DNA of 64,000 nucleotides, from assembly GCA_030063045.1 (NCBI GenBank), contig JAQSEB010000110.1, forward strand, positions 806,001 through 870,000. Reading direction: 5' to 3'. The notes beneath the pieces were generated by a model. That model saw nothing but the letters and a program-made list of their open reading frames with translations. It ran no database searches and had not been told where the DNA came from. This document shows, one piece after another, positions 46,428 through 59,614 of this stretch. The position numbers were made by a program, and so were the translations under genes. Each line of letters opens with the position of its first letter. Position 1 is the first letter of the stretch. This DNA is from Pratylenchus scribneri (taxonomy: Eukaryota; Nematoda; Chromadorea; Rhabditida; Pratylenchidae).

Positions 46428-46839
46428 AAGATCCAATTTTTAAACGTAAATGTATGAAATTTGTAATCAATGTAAAAATAATAAAAAATAAATAGAATTG
46501 AAATTTGTAAATAATTTATTGGAAATTGGAATAAACTTAATGAAATTTCAATTAGAATTTGGAATAATAATTAATAATCTAATGGTACAAATTTGAATAT
46601 TTAATTAAATTTTGTAAAAAATGAATAAAATAAAATATTAAATTCAACAAAATTAGATCTTAGAATAATTTTAAAAAATTCATTTTGAGTGAGATTGAGC
46701 TGCCCTGAAAAATTAATTGTGCCAAAAATGATGAAAGAATTTTGCGTTTGAATTCAAAGGATATGATTAACAAAAAAATGGAAAATAATAATATACGGCG
46801 GATTGTTCTTAAAAATATGCTGGTTGAACTTTTTGCTTA

Positions 46840-49275
46840 TCATTCTTTGCCATTTTGCATTTCCATATCATTCTGCTGGAGAAGTTTGCCAAACTCTTTG
46901 AATTCCCATTCTTTTCCTTTGTTGCCAAAATTTGCCCGAATCGAGTCGCCAGCATTGTACAAATTGATGGCTGCGAAAAGTTGGAATGTGGCAAATTTTA
47001 CGGACAATTCAGTCGTCCCTGTATTTTTTTTTAATCATTTTTAATGAATTTTAAAATATTTTACCCAATAATTCGCCATTGCATGTGGCAAAACATTTCA
47101 AATTTGCCGGTGAATGAATTATGCCAATGCCAATCACATCGTCTCTCTTGAACCATTCATTGGCATTTTCCAATTTCGTACAATAGCCTTCAATCCAAAT
47201 TTCACCTTTGCGACTAATTCCAATTGAATTATGCACATCACCAAGCCATTCATATGCCAATGGAAAACTTTGACCACAAAAGCCGATGCCTATGCCGCCT
47301 TCCCTGAATTATGACATAATAAATAAAATAGATGAATATTGGCTTCATATTATATTAATTATTTTTTATAAATTCAAAATATAATTTTATGATGGGGATT
47401 TCATATTGCTATTTTGGTACTTAATGTGTAATTTTTAGCTAATATTTTACAAGGAATTAACCAATCTACAAATTGATCTACCATTTAAAAAACTTTAATT
47501 GTATTCAATAATTTGTCTTTTAATGCTTTAAATATATTGAATTTTTAATTTTTATATATTTTCAAGTAAATTAAACTAGAAATTTTGGAGGTAAAGCAGT
47601 TTTTATATTTTATTTTGAAAAATTAATAAAATATTTTATAAAGTAATTTTGTTGAGGACATTTTGGGCATCACTTTCTTATTTTTGTTAGTTTTTTTTTA
47701 GAAAATGAGCTAAGAATCATCTCAGTCAGATACCCAACCTTTTTTATTACTAAATTTTGCTTATTATATGAATTCGAATAAATACCATATGGATGAATTG
47801 TTGAGAATTTCCATTTCAAAATAGAAAGGAATTGATGGTATTTTATTTTGGCAGACAAATTGAATAATGGAACTGGCGAAATGGCACGTACACAATTGCG
47901 CTCTTGAAAATAAAATTTTAAATAATATTAAAATAAACGATTTTAATTTATACCATTTGGACCAGAATGTTCGACCAGACGTCCATCTTCCGAAATTATT
48001 AATTTCGGGCCGCAATTTTCTTCATCCAATTTGTTTTCATTTTGATCGAAATTGATCAAATGCATTCCATCAATTCGTTCTGTCAAATTGGCTAACTAAA
48101 TTTTAGTAGATAAATGTCATTTAATGGAAAATTATGTCTTTTTCAAAAAATTTAATTGCAAAAAAAAGATAAATTTGAAAAAAAATAGAAAATTTGCTTA
48201 TGAATTTGAAGTTTCAATTAAATATAATGTTTTTTAATTGAAATTTTATTAAAACAAAAAAATATTAAAATATATTTATTGAAATTTTGTTTATTTAGAT
48301 TACATTTTTTATTTTAATTAATATTTAATTTCCAATGAAAATTGACTAATCTTACCTTTTTATCAATTTCTTCTGCCAATTCACGCATTTTTTTGTCTAT
48401 TTTTCCCATATTTTCATTCAATCCACCAATTCGGCTACCAAATTCTTTCTTCATTTCGTGAGTAATTTCCTTAATCCCATCCAAAATTTCCTTCAATTTG
48501 TCAATTTCTTGCTTCTTTCCATCAAATTTTCCATTCATTTCTTCCTTCAATTCTTTAAGTTTGAAAGTATCTTCATCCTTTGCTGCCTTCAATTCAGCAA
48601 TCGCTTCTTTCATTTCCTCCATTCCACGTGACTTTTCTGCACTTTCATCGTACAATTTGTCATTTTCTTGGACCAATTTCCCGAATTCTTCTTTCAATCC
48701 AATAATTTGACCATTTAATTCTGATTTAATTATTGCCATTTCTTCCTTAGATCCATCAAATGTTTCCGCAATTTTCTTCATATTATCCTTCATTTCGGCA
48801 TTTTCCTTTTTCATTTCTTCAATTTCTTTCTTTAATTCCTCAAATTCGCAATTCTTTACATCATTTGCCGCTTTCAATTCTTCAATTGCCTTTTTCATTC
48901 CTTCAAACATTTCATTACAATTTCCATCTTTTTCATTATTCATTCCATCATGTGCCGTTTTCATTCCCTCCAATGCCTTCATTATTTTACCAATTCCATC
49001 CTTCAATTCACCAATTTCCTTGCCCATTTGCAAGCCAATTTGCCAAATTCCTGATTGAATCGCATTGTTTGTGTCGTTTGCCGTTTTCGTCAAAAGATTC
49101 TAAAATTAATTAAATTAAATTAATTTTTTAATTTTACCTCCAATTTTTGGATTTTCTTGACAATTTGCTTTGTATCAATTCCAAATGATGTATCTTCTGT
49201 CAAATTGGATTCATCCAAATTAACATCATCATCATTATTAACTGAAGCATTGAATTCGCCGTTGTTAAAATCCAT
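46840..49275 (-). pseudogene. Coiled-coil SPRY-domain gene, unit B (same frameshift as unit A)
   Basis: Exons 49275-49138, 49099-48356, 48095-47954, 47902-47786, 47303-47065 and 47018-46840. I saw no difference by eye from unit A, including the 259-codon open coiled-coil frame and the extra AAAAT in exon 4 that separates LSAKI from FYFEMEIL. It belongs to the recently duplicated segment and says nothing new about function. The shared insertion shows that the lesion predates the last duplication. Confidence 0.72.
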
Positions 49276-49694
49276 GGAAGAAGAATCAGATTTTAGATTT
49301 AGATATATGAAAGAATTTTTAAATAAAATTATTTAAATTTAGTGTGGAATTTGATGCAAATAAAAATTCCTTTTTATATTGGCATTTTCAAATCACAGAA
49401 AGATTGGTACGGGTCACAAAATTGAGTCATGTGGATTGTGGAATGTGGATGGAAATAGAGAATTAATTGGGAAGTGATGGACGAACGATGGATGTAGGAT
49501 GGGCAATGAGTAGGGTAGGGGCTAGGGGCTAGGGGCACAGACACAGAGGTCTTGGGCATTTTCCAAGAGAAAATTCATCAGAAATGTGTATTGTGCTTGC
49601 CAAAATAGATAGTAGGTAATCTACCAATATTGGATAGAACGTGTTCGGAAAATTGGTCAGTGGGAAAAGCTGGTCAGTGAGGAAAATTAGGTGC

Positions 49695-50282
49695 AGTGAT
49701 GAGCATTTCAAAATTAGCTCGTACTCGTACTCGTACTTCGTACCGCCCTTTTCTGATCGCGTGTACTCGTACTCGTACTTTCGTACCACCCATTTTTTCT
49801 TCTCATACTCATACTCGTACTTTCGTACCTCCAATTTTTTCCCTTCGTATTCGTACTCGTACCTCGTACTTTCTCGTACTTTTGCAAAATCAAAAAATAC
49901 GATTTTTTGAAAAAAAATTTTATTTTTTTAATCAAAAATAGATATATTTTTGTCAAAATTGATAAATTTTTGTCAAAATAGATACATTTTTTATTGAATT
50001 ACTTCGATATGGAGCAATTTTTACAAATTTTTTGCTAAAAAGTGAATATTTCATCGAAAATTTAGACTTTGTATCGTACTTTTATCGTACTTTTTGGTAC
50101 GACTAAGTACGAGGAAAAATCGACTCGTACCTCGTATCGCCCTTTTGAAATTGCTCGTACTCGTACTCGTACCTCGTACTGGCCATTTCAAATCGCTCGT
50201 ACTCGTACTCGTATTTCGTAGTACGAGTACGAGTACGAGTACGAGGTACGAGTACGAGTACGAGTACGAGTGCTCATCACTG
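49695..50282. mobile_element. CGTACT-rich foldback MITE, unit B
   Basis: Copy of the element at 36942-37529 carried by the 12.75-kb duplication. TTAGGTGC flanks at 49687-49694 and 50283-50290. Confidence 0.85.
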
Positions 50283-50312
50283 TTAGGTGCTATATGTCGA
50301 TTCTCGATTCCT

Positions 50313-50713
50313 TGTCAAAAGTGCAAATGTGGGCGATTACTCAATAGTGTAAATAAGGGCGTTTTCGACTTATAATAAATCAGAAACCAGTTTTAGTCCC
50401 TACAAACCCTATAACTTTTTGTAGATCTCATCGAGACGCATCGAATGGTATATATTTTGTCATGGTTTGGTCAAAATTAAACATTTAAAAACCAAAAAAC
50501 TAGAAAAATGGTTTAAACGGTTTAATTCCCTCTAATTTTGACTTAATCATTACAAATTATATACCATTCGATGCATCTCGATGAGTTCTACAAAATGGTA
50601 TAAGGTTTGTATGGTCTCTCTAAAATCTATTTCTGATTTATTAGAAGACAAAAACTTATATTTGTACTATTTGTGGAATCGCCCATATTTGTACCGCCCT
50701 TTGTCTTTTGTGG
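50313..50713. mobile_element. Foldback element with GACGCATCGA module, unit B
   Basis: Copy of the element at 37560-37960, including both arms and the inverted GACGCATCGAATGGTATAT modules. Confidence 0.68.
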
Positions 50714-51197
50714 AGTTGACCCCGGACATTACCAAAATTCACCAGCAAAATTAAATTACCAATATTATACGAATTGATAGATACGAAAAGTTAGAATGTG
50801 GTAAATTTTACTTGGCAATGTCGATTTATTTTGTGAAATTTCAATTTCTGATAGATATCAAGTCTTGTCTAAAAGTTTGTAAACCAAAATCGATTTGGGT
50901 TCAAACAACGGTTCAATTTTTCAATACATGCTCAAAACAAATATGTCTAAAATTGAAATTTCGCAAACAAAAATTGACGAGTCTCTGGATCCCCTATAAA
51001 TACGAAAAAATTAGCAGATTTATTTATGATAAAATTAAAATAATAAAGCAAATTGAATAAGGCAGAAAAGCGTTTTTTTAAAAAGTGAAAATTTAAAAAA
51101 ATCGAGCGAACAAATTAAAAAAAGAAATTTAATTTTCCATTAATAAAATGGACATATAAAATTCAATTTCCTTCCTCCTTCAATGTGTCTATTCGCA

Positions 51198-53489
51198 TTA
51201 AAATTCATTGAGCACAAAGGCGCGAAGCAGTTCGGGTATGGCCGCATCCAGCCCCACCAAATCCATCATGCCACGGTCATTTGGATCGGCAATTGTAAAT
51301 TCGGTGGCTGTCATCCCCAAAACGGCCAATTTTGCGTCCGGAATGTACATTGATTGGCGATATTGACGAAGGGCTTCGAATGGGTGAATCTGTGGTGAAT
51401 AGCGAGGAATTAATATTTTAAAAATTTATAAATTTAATTTTTTAATTTTTTCAATATACATGTTATAAAATTTATTTACTTTTTTTTACTTATTCACTGA
51501 GGTTATCTTACAAATGTACTGTTCTGAATATATTATACTTACTACTATTGAGTGAATTGGAACTTTTTTTCCAGGAAAAACTTACATTGAAATGAAAACA
51601 TAACAAAAAAACAAATTTTATGGTTTCCGAAACTATTTTGGTTAATTTCATAGACATCTATTTTGAAATTTTTGCGACTTGAAGAAAATTCGCTCTCTAC
51701 TAATTAACTAAAAGGAGAAATATTTTGATGAATTAGAATTAGAATTAAGAAAATTTTAAAATTAAATTCCCCAAAATCGACAACACCCAGGGCGCCAGAT
51801 GCACTTTTTAAAAGATTTGTACTTTTTTTGGGCCGTATACTTTATGTACTTTTTTTCACAAAATTATAAAGAAAAACTTCTCGTTGCGCGGCCATTCTGG
51901 CTCACATTTTTCGGCTGCGGGTAAAACATGTAATTTTAGTACTGGTTGATTCCCTCTTATTCATTTATGATAAAAAACCTAATTAACAAATTTTAATCAA
52001 TTTATATCAGTTTAAAAAGAAAATCTTTTTTTTTGACACCAAAATTTTTTTTTCAAGGTTAATGTATTTTTTGCAAAAAAAATCTGGCAGCCCTAACAAC
52101 ACCAATCACTCACCTTTCCACACCAAGTCTCATTGTCAGTGAAAACGATGAAGCAATCGAATTCTTTTTGCTTCTCTTTTGCCCAAACCATTGGAAGGGA
52201 ACAATCGGTGCGTCCAAATGACAATTTGCGTGTGTATTCGACCATTTCCGTGACGCTGGTTTCCTGGGTGAAAGGCAATGGAGTCAACGTGGATTGGAAG
52301 GAGACGCATTCAACCTGTTCAGAAGAAAGAATTTATTTTTAATTTGAAAAAATATTTTTAAATTTTGCAAAATGACTAGACTTTTGAGCTCTTTGGCCAA
52401 TATCTTTTTTAAACTTATTTATTAATTTTTGCCTTTAGAATTAACTTTTTAAGAAGAATTTTAATAAATTTTTGCTACATTGGGTTAAGTTTTTTTTCAG
52501 AAGATTTTAATATCAAAATGGTTGGATTAAAACAATAATTGGCCAGCAAATTATGGTATACTTATCGATTATCTGTATGCATATTTTTTAACCCCCAAAA
52601 CACCCTAATTTTATCCCTAAAATTGGCCATAAGATTTTAATCTTTGAAATGGTATTTTTTCATCGTTTTACAATCAAATAGGAAAATAGTAAAATCAAAA
52701 TTGTTAAAAAAAAAATTTCAAATCTGCAGATAACTCAGATAAGTACCCTTTTTCATTAAATAGTATCGGTTACTGCTGGAGGGATTCTGAGGTAATTTTT
52801 CCTATATTCTGAAATAAACCTAACCCTAATCCGCAGATTAACAATAGGAGGGAACCTTAACCTTTAAGCCAAAAATGGGATAACAAAGTTAATATAACAT
52901 ATAAAATATTTTGGCAATTTCCAATAAATCCCCTTAATCAACCCTTTCTTCGGTCCGCAAAAAAACATTCGCCATTGCCGCAGATGCCTCCCGACAACTC
53001 AAAACACCGCCATTGATTGGGCTGCTCATACTGCCTGCAAAAATGAACAAGATTACTGAATATGAATACAAATTTTGTATTTGTTTACGAACCGGACACG
53101 TCCAGCGCCAAACAATAACGTTTCCCAGTGGGCTGAACATTTTTAAAAGCCAACAAGAACATGTTGTCCAATGCGCGGACAATTCGTTCATTCGGTTCCC
53201 AACTCAATTTTCCCTTCACACCGTGGCCCTGTTTGTAGACGGAGGCGGCCAAAAGCACCGAAATTGGATGAATTCGTGCCCGATGAATTGCCTCCTCGTT
53301 GGTCAATTTTGTGCAGACTGAGTCGATGTGTGGTCTAAGAATTTAAAATTTAAATTTTTTTTATAAAAATTAAATTGATTTTTACTTATTGTCTGGCTTT
53401 TCCTCATCCAAAAGGCCGATTGTGCCCAATTTGGAAAGATTGCGCAGCAGAGCGGTCATTGGCATTTTTTCAAGAAGGGCAATCCAAAC
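51198..53489 (-). CDS. Ro60/TROVE C-terminal part (5'-truncated), unit B
   Basis: Exons 53489-53386, 53334-53093, 53034-52943, 52314-52114 and 51389-51198, equivalent to unit A with no coding difference seen. Metal-site motifs DVSGS, FGRTDC and VFTDNETW are intact. As in A, the sequence upstream of VWIALLEKMP is a MITE (53552) rather than the N-terminal TROVE half, so the truncation existed before the last duplication. The intron at about 51850-51890 carries the only sizeable indel between the two recent copies. Confidence 0.84.
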
Positions 53490-53551
53490 CTAAATAAAGA
53501 ATATTTTTTTTATTATATTTAGTTTACGGTTCAGTGGTTTATCCCTGATCC

Positions 53552-53927
53552 GGCTAGGCGCCTTTTGCAGACACGACAACTTGCGGATGAATAGGTTTGG
53601 CGCCGGTGGCGGTAAAGATAATGTGGCATTGTTTATGGCATTTTATTAGTCATAAAATTAGCTATAAAATGACATCAAAAGCTTTGGCCAATTTTGGATA
53701 TTCACCGTGATATGGCCAAAAAACGGCCCTAAAATAAAATTTTGATTAAACCAACGGTTTTTGGCATTTATTCGGTGAATATTCAACATTGGCCGAATTT
53801 TTTGATGTCATTTTATAGCTAATTTTATAATTAATAAAATGACATAAACAATGCCACTCCAACTTTACCGTCATCGGCGCCAAACCGTTTCATCCGCAAG
53901 TGGCGGGTCCGCTAAGGGCGTAATATC
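53552..53927. mobile_element. Foldback MITE, CGCCTTTTGCGGA family, unit B copy
   Basis: Copy of 40807-41182 carried by the duplication, with the same flanking CCTGATCC repeats. Confidence 0.78.
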
Positions 53928-54384
53928 CCTGATCCCCATCAAACTTTATAAATTAAATAAGCAATCAATGGTTTTCGTCAAGACTGATCTTTTAATAATG
54001 ATTTGGCTTATTGCCAGGCTTAATCAATTCTATCTCAGTTTCAAACCAAAAACCAAAATTGGTTTTAAACCGTTTGATACCCTACAAAAAAAATATGAAA
54101 ATTATTTACTATTACAATTAGATGCATATTGACGAGTTAAATCCGCCGATAGTATTATAAGAATTCATTTCGACCTTTTGTATTCAATTCATATTTTTAT
54201 CAAATTAGCGGGAAAAACAAAAGGAAATTGGAAAATATTTAGAACTTTTATACCCTCAAAGTCACCCAATGATTTTCTTAAAATTAATCATTGGGATTGG
54301 TCAAGTTGCCTTAGGATTTCCAGTTTTTTCCACATAATCATCTTAGGACCCTATGGATGGGATAGAATATAGTAACAAACCCGT

Positions 54385-54735
54385 GTACGACAATTGCGAC
54401 AAAACAGTCTGATGCCGATGGGAATAAAACTGCTGTTGCTTTGTTATTAGCATTTTAATAGGCATAAAATTAGCTACAAAATGATATCAAAACATTGGCC
54501 AATGTTGAATATTCACCGAGATATGGCCAAAAAAGACCAGAGAACACAATTTTAATTAAACTAACGGTTTTTTGGTCATAACTCGGTGAATATTCAACAT
54601 TGCAATGCTTTTGATATTATTTTATAAATAATTTTATGCATAATAACATTCTGTAAACATTGGCATAGCAGCTTTACCACCAGCGGCCCCAGACCGTTTC
54701 GTCCGCAATTATCGCGTCCGCAAATGTCGTACTGT
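54385..54735. mobile_element. Foldback MITE, same family, degraded, unit B copy
   Basis: Copy of 41640-41990 carried by the duplication. Confidence 0.62.
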
Positions 54736-55524
54736 TTTTAAACCCATAGTAATAAATTTGTTAAAATTTGATCATTTGAAAAAAATGATTTGGAATAAAA
54801 TTTGGGTAAGCAATTTTAAATTCATCATCCAAATTATTATTATTGTGCTATATGTGCCCCTAAGATCAATCGAAACTTTTTCTGTGTCTGTCATCCCATG
54901 GGGAATGGGGATGCTTTAATGAGGAGGGAAAAGGAGGAATATGGGAGATATGAGATGGAGAAATCATAATTAATTCACAAAGGAAAATACAAAACAACCC
55001 AACCATAAATATTAATCAAAATGAAAAAATCATAAAAAATAAATATATATATATTATTTAAATTTATAAAATTTATATGGGATAAACTTATCGAAATATT
55101 AATTAAAATTAGGAAATAAAAAGTTAGCGACCGAATTGAACGAAATTTGAATTAATAAAGCGTATAAAATAAAAAATAAAATTAATAAAATTAGTTCAAA
55201 AATAATGATACAAAAATCAACTTAAGCTACCGCACAAAATTGGTCATTAAATTCTAATCCCAAAATAATAATTTTCCAACTTACAATTAAATATGAATAA
55301 TAAAATAAAATCTCCGAAAACAATTTCAAACTGGAGTTTTGATATACATTTAAAAAATATATAAAATTAATTAGTAATTGAAAAGGCAAGAAATAATTAA
55401 TAAATGAATAAAAAAGAGAAAATAATAATAAATGGCAGGTGATTTTCTAAGATATATATATATCTGAATCTGAACCTTTCTTGCCATTCTCAATATTTTC
55501 CATTCATACGTCATAATGCCTATG

Positions 55525-55775
55525 CTTATTTGTTAGTGGAGAAATTTGCCCAACTCCTTATATAAAGTTGCCAAAATTTACAAGAATTAAGTCACCAGCA
55601 CATTTTACAAATCGTTGATAGAAAAAATTATAATGGGCAAATTTTATCGACAATTCACCTTTCTCGGAATTTAAAATTTTTTTTTGATTTCCCTATTAGC
55701 ATTTTTTTAATTATTAAATTTTAAAATATTTTCCATATCAAGCAATCTCAATGGCCTGTGGCAATTTTAGGCGTA
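55525..55775 (-). pseudogene. Relic of SPRY last exon, third copy
   Basis: Identical in layout to 42780-43030, offset 12745. Frames broken. Confidence 0.6.
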
Positions 55776-56328
55776 TTTAATACCATAAATTTTTTCCATT
55801 GATGATGTTTTATTGTAACTTCGTATCTCTTGAAAATAAAATAGGTAAATTGTAATTATAGGTTTTCTGAACACTTTCAAACGATTTATTTCTATTCTTT
55901 TAAAATATTTAATTAATAAATATTAGAAAAATTACGAACCTTTCTTTCAAATATTGTAAAATTTGTTCAGTTTTCAATTTATATTTAACAATTTCTCGGA
56001 ATTGATATTTTTTCAAAATGCATATTTTTTAAGTTAAATGCCAAAATTTTTAAATTTAGTCCTGTATATGATTATAAAGGCAGCTGTTTTGGTTTATCCT
56101 CTAACTCCAATGAAGTCTTAAAAATGGATAAAAATGGAACATAATTTTTAATAATTCAGTGAAACAAGTGCGCATTTTTGTTTCGCATTTCCTTCAAAAA
56201 TTATCCATTCCTATTAGAACCTTCTATATGCCTCTCTCATATTCATAACATTCAAAAAAATTAAATTTTTCTGTGAATTTTCTGAACAATTTAATGAAAT
56301 AAAAATGTAAGAAACGTAAAATTTTTCA

Positions 56329-59172
56329 ATGAATTCTTCTGCTAATTGGCTGACATCATTTGAACAAATTCTTTATGAGATATGTCATTTAATCACAATT
56401 GGATTCCTTTGCTTAATCATCAAACCATTGTGGACATTGGCAAATGCCAGACCTGTGCTGATGATTGTTTTTAGCAAGGTGCTTAAAGCGATCCATTAAA
56501 TTTGCATTAGAATTTCAACGAATTTCAATTTGATTTAAAATGTCTATTGATCCCAATTGGTTTAATTTCTGTTGAATTAAGAAATAGAAATGAGGCAAAA
56601 AAATTTAGCTCATTTTTGTATAGATATGATATCTCGCACATTGCTATTTATGCTTCCATGTACTTCCCAGACCCCAAATCCACATATTGGTGGAATACTC
56701 AAAATCAAAGATATTGTTGCTGCCGATTTGATTTCCACTAATTAAGGGAAGATAGAGCATTAATTTATGTATTATTCGATTCGTCATGAGATTTAGTGGG
56801 GATAAATGCTAATTAGGCCCAGATTTGATTATTTTGTTTTAAATATAATAAATCTGGTTAAAGCTTAAAATTTCAATTTGCCATGATTTTGGTTTAAATC
56901 ATTAAATCGATTTTAAATTAAAATCTTATTAATTATAAATAAAAGAAACCCAAATGAATCGAATTAATTAAAGATTAAGACTGTTTGTTAATTATTAATA
57001 GAACATTTCGAAAACAAAATCAATTGTAATATATAGGCTGAATTGAATACCAAATATCAACTTTCAATGCTAGTTTATTGAAATTCTAAGAAAAATTGAT
57101 ATTTTCGTTTTATTACCACAGGCAATTTTGTCGTTGATTGATGCCATATTCACGTTGTTGGCCAGAACTGCAAATTATGTAAAAATTGATTTGCTCGAAA
57201 TTTTGCTATTCATTTGGCGCCTACACAACAAATTAATGCATGATATTCTGGAATTTGCCATCCTTTTGCATATTGCGGCTCTTGCCTTGAACCGGATGCA
57301 TTGTATCGTGTGGCCATTCCATTATAATGGTCGGGTTACGAAAAGGTTTGCATTGAGACAAAAGATGGTTTATTCATTTGATTGATAGATGATTTTGTAC
57401 TCATTTACTAGGAATTATTTCATTTTTAAATTAAAACTGAAACTTTTTATTTTAAGTTAATTATTGAAATATGGCAGTATTAAAATCAAAATAATGAAAA
57501 GTATATATTTATATATAATTCAGATAAATAGCTAATCTCAGATTCTAAATTTCGTTTTGATTAGTAAAAAGGCTTATTCGATTCAGAATGGTCGATTTAT
57601 TATAAAATTTTCAATTTCACACCAGTTTATATCTGGTTAAGAAAGATGAACCGTTGTTTAAGACCTAAACCGATTTAGATTTATTTACTTTCCTAGGCTT
57701 TATTTCTGGTCTGAAATTGAAATTGTATTTTTTAAATTTACAATTTTGAGTCGAATGATAGCCTATAGTATAGAGGTTATTACCAATTTTAATACCTGTA
57801 TACTCCTAATAAATACATAGCAAATTCATTAGGAAAACTTAATTGTTAAAATGTCTTTTATAATCCATGCAGAAAAATTGCTGTCAATGCATTTTTCTAT
57901 GGATTTTGGGCATTTTGATTGGTGCAGGAATACAAATACAAAAGCAAGTGGGTGTTTACCAAGCATGTACATGGATTGTGTTCATCGCAATCGGACTTTA
58001 TATGATTGTTGGAGCAAATATGGCTTGGAGGAAATGTAAATTTTTGTATTTACCAAAATAAAGGAGAATTGAATTTGTCTATTGTTGTTAAATAAGCAAA
58101 ATATCAAATTTCGAAACATCACAAAAAGCTCGTTCGTTGTCTTCAAGATATGATTGAAAAAAAATTTAAAAAATCAAACGTCACTTGGTTATTCTATTGA
58201 GCATAATTCCAGCCAAGTCAAACATAAGGATGCATTTACTAATTTGGTGTAAGGACAAATTAGCACCTTTTAATAAGTAATAATAATAACTCATTAATGA
58301 ACGAACCAATTTTGATATATCAAATTAAATAGCAGATTATTGATTATCAAATTTTAATAATTTTATTTAAAATGTTTAGAATTTTTGAAATTTTGCCCAT
58401 AAACCTCTTAAATATCCTATATTATTGATTAGCTAATTTTTTTGGGATTTTTGGATTTACTTTAATTTCATCAATTTTGAACAAATTTTAAAAAATTATA
58501 ATTATTAGATAGTCGACTCTCAGAATTTTATTTTGATAATAAGACATCAATATTGCTTCATTCCTTTTAGTGTTCTTATTCTTATAAACAGCGCCAAAGA
58601 CACAAAATTTTTGCTGTTTCCCAAACAGAGAATATTTCAGTGTTGATTACCAATTTTATTCAACCAAATCAAATGAGCTAAATTCTCAAGAAAAATAAGC
58701 TTTTTTATATCTTCGGATTTATTTTTGTCAAATTCACACAAGAAAAATTTATATTAAAATAAAAATTTAATTTTGAATTTTCCCATCAAAAATAGATTCT
58801 TTATATGATTTGTTGCCAGAGGGAGTTGAAAAGGACTTCAACAAAATTACCATTGCCTGTTTGACCGCTTTATTGCCTATATTGATTTCATTTTTGGCCC
58901 AGGCCGTGGCACTAACAAATCAGAAAGACAAAAATTTGGCCACTCAAATGCAATTGGTACAAACTGCCTTGGGGCCTTTTGTCTATTGTGCGGATGAATC
59001 ATGTTTGATTGTGCTGTTGGCAGACTTTAGACAAATTATAAAGAAATTTTTGGGTACAATTTTTTGTGTATGGAAGAATGACAATGTCAGACGCCATCAA
59101 AATACTATTACGCTTATGACATTTTCGAATAGTGAAATGCCGCCAATTTCCTCAGTAGCTGTGAAAACATAG
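56329..59172 (+). pseudogene. Serpentine 7TM receptor, unit C (same 1-nt deletion as B)
   Basis: Exons 56329-56478, 57122-57345, 57873-58035 and 58796-59172. Practically identical to unit B, including the short 163-nt exon 3. The shared lesion fits the view that B and C receptors are the two products of the last 12.75-kb duplication. Confidence 0.68.
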
Positions 59173-59614
59173 AAGATCCAATTTTTAAACGTAAATGTAT
59201 GAAATTTGTAATCAATGTAAAAATAATAAAAAATAAATAGAATTGAAATTTGTAAATAATTTATTGGAAATTGGAATAAACTTAATGAAATTTCAATTAG
59301 AATTTGGAATAATAATTAATAATCTAATGGTACAAATTAGAATATTTAATTAAATTTTGTAAAAAATGAATAAAATAAAATATTAAATTCAACAAAATTA
59401 GATCTTAGAATAAAAAATTTATTTTGAGTGAGATTGAGCTGCCGTGAAAAATTAATTGTGTCTTGTGTCAAAAATGATGAAAGAATTTTGCGTTTGAATT
59501 CAAAGGATATGATTAACAAAAAAATGGAAAATAATAATATACGGCGGATTGTTCTTAAAAATATGGTGGTTGAATTTTTTTGCCTATCATTCTTCACCAT
59601 TTTCAATTTTCTTA

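Larger units (their letters stand above)
33890..46640. repeat. Recent 12.75-kb duplication, first copy
   Basis: From the receptor/SPRY spacer to the next receptor/SPRY spacer. It is almost identical to 46640-59390, with a constant offset of 12753 bases up to about 39100, then 12744-12745 after a small indel in an A-rich tract (39115 against 51868) and a one-base T-run difference near 53510. It contains the SPRY gene, foldback cluster, truncated Ro60, SPRY relic and receptor copy B. The left boundary is placed between about 33868 and 33920. Confidence 0.85.
46640..59390. repeat. Recent 12.75-kb duplication, second copy
   Basis: Near-identical partner of 33890-46640. Left of about 46620 the sequence shares single-base variants with unit C (GTATGAAATTTG, AATGAATAAA). 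Right of about 46670 it shares them with unit A (AGAATAATTTTAAAAAATTC). The switch marks the recombination point. The right boundary at about 59365-59415 is where similarity to unit A falls and the diverged unit C SPRY region begins. Confidence 0.85.
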
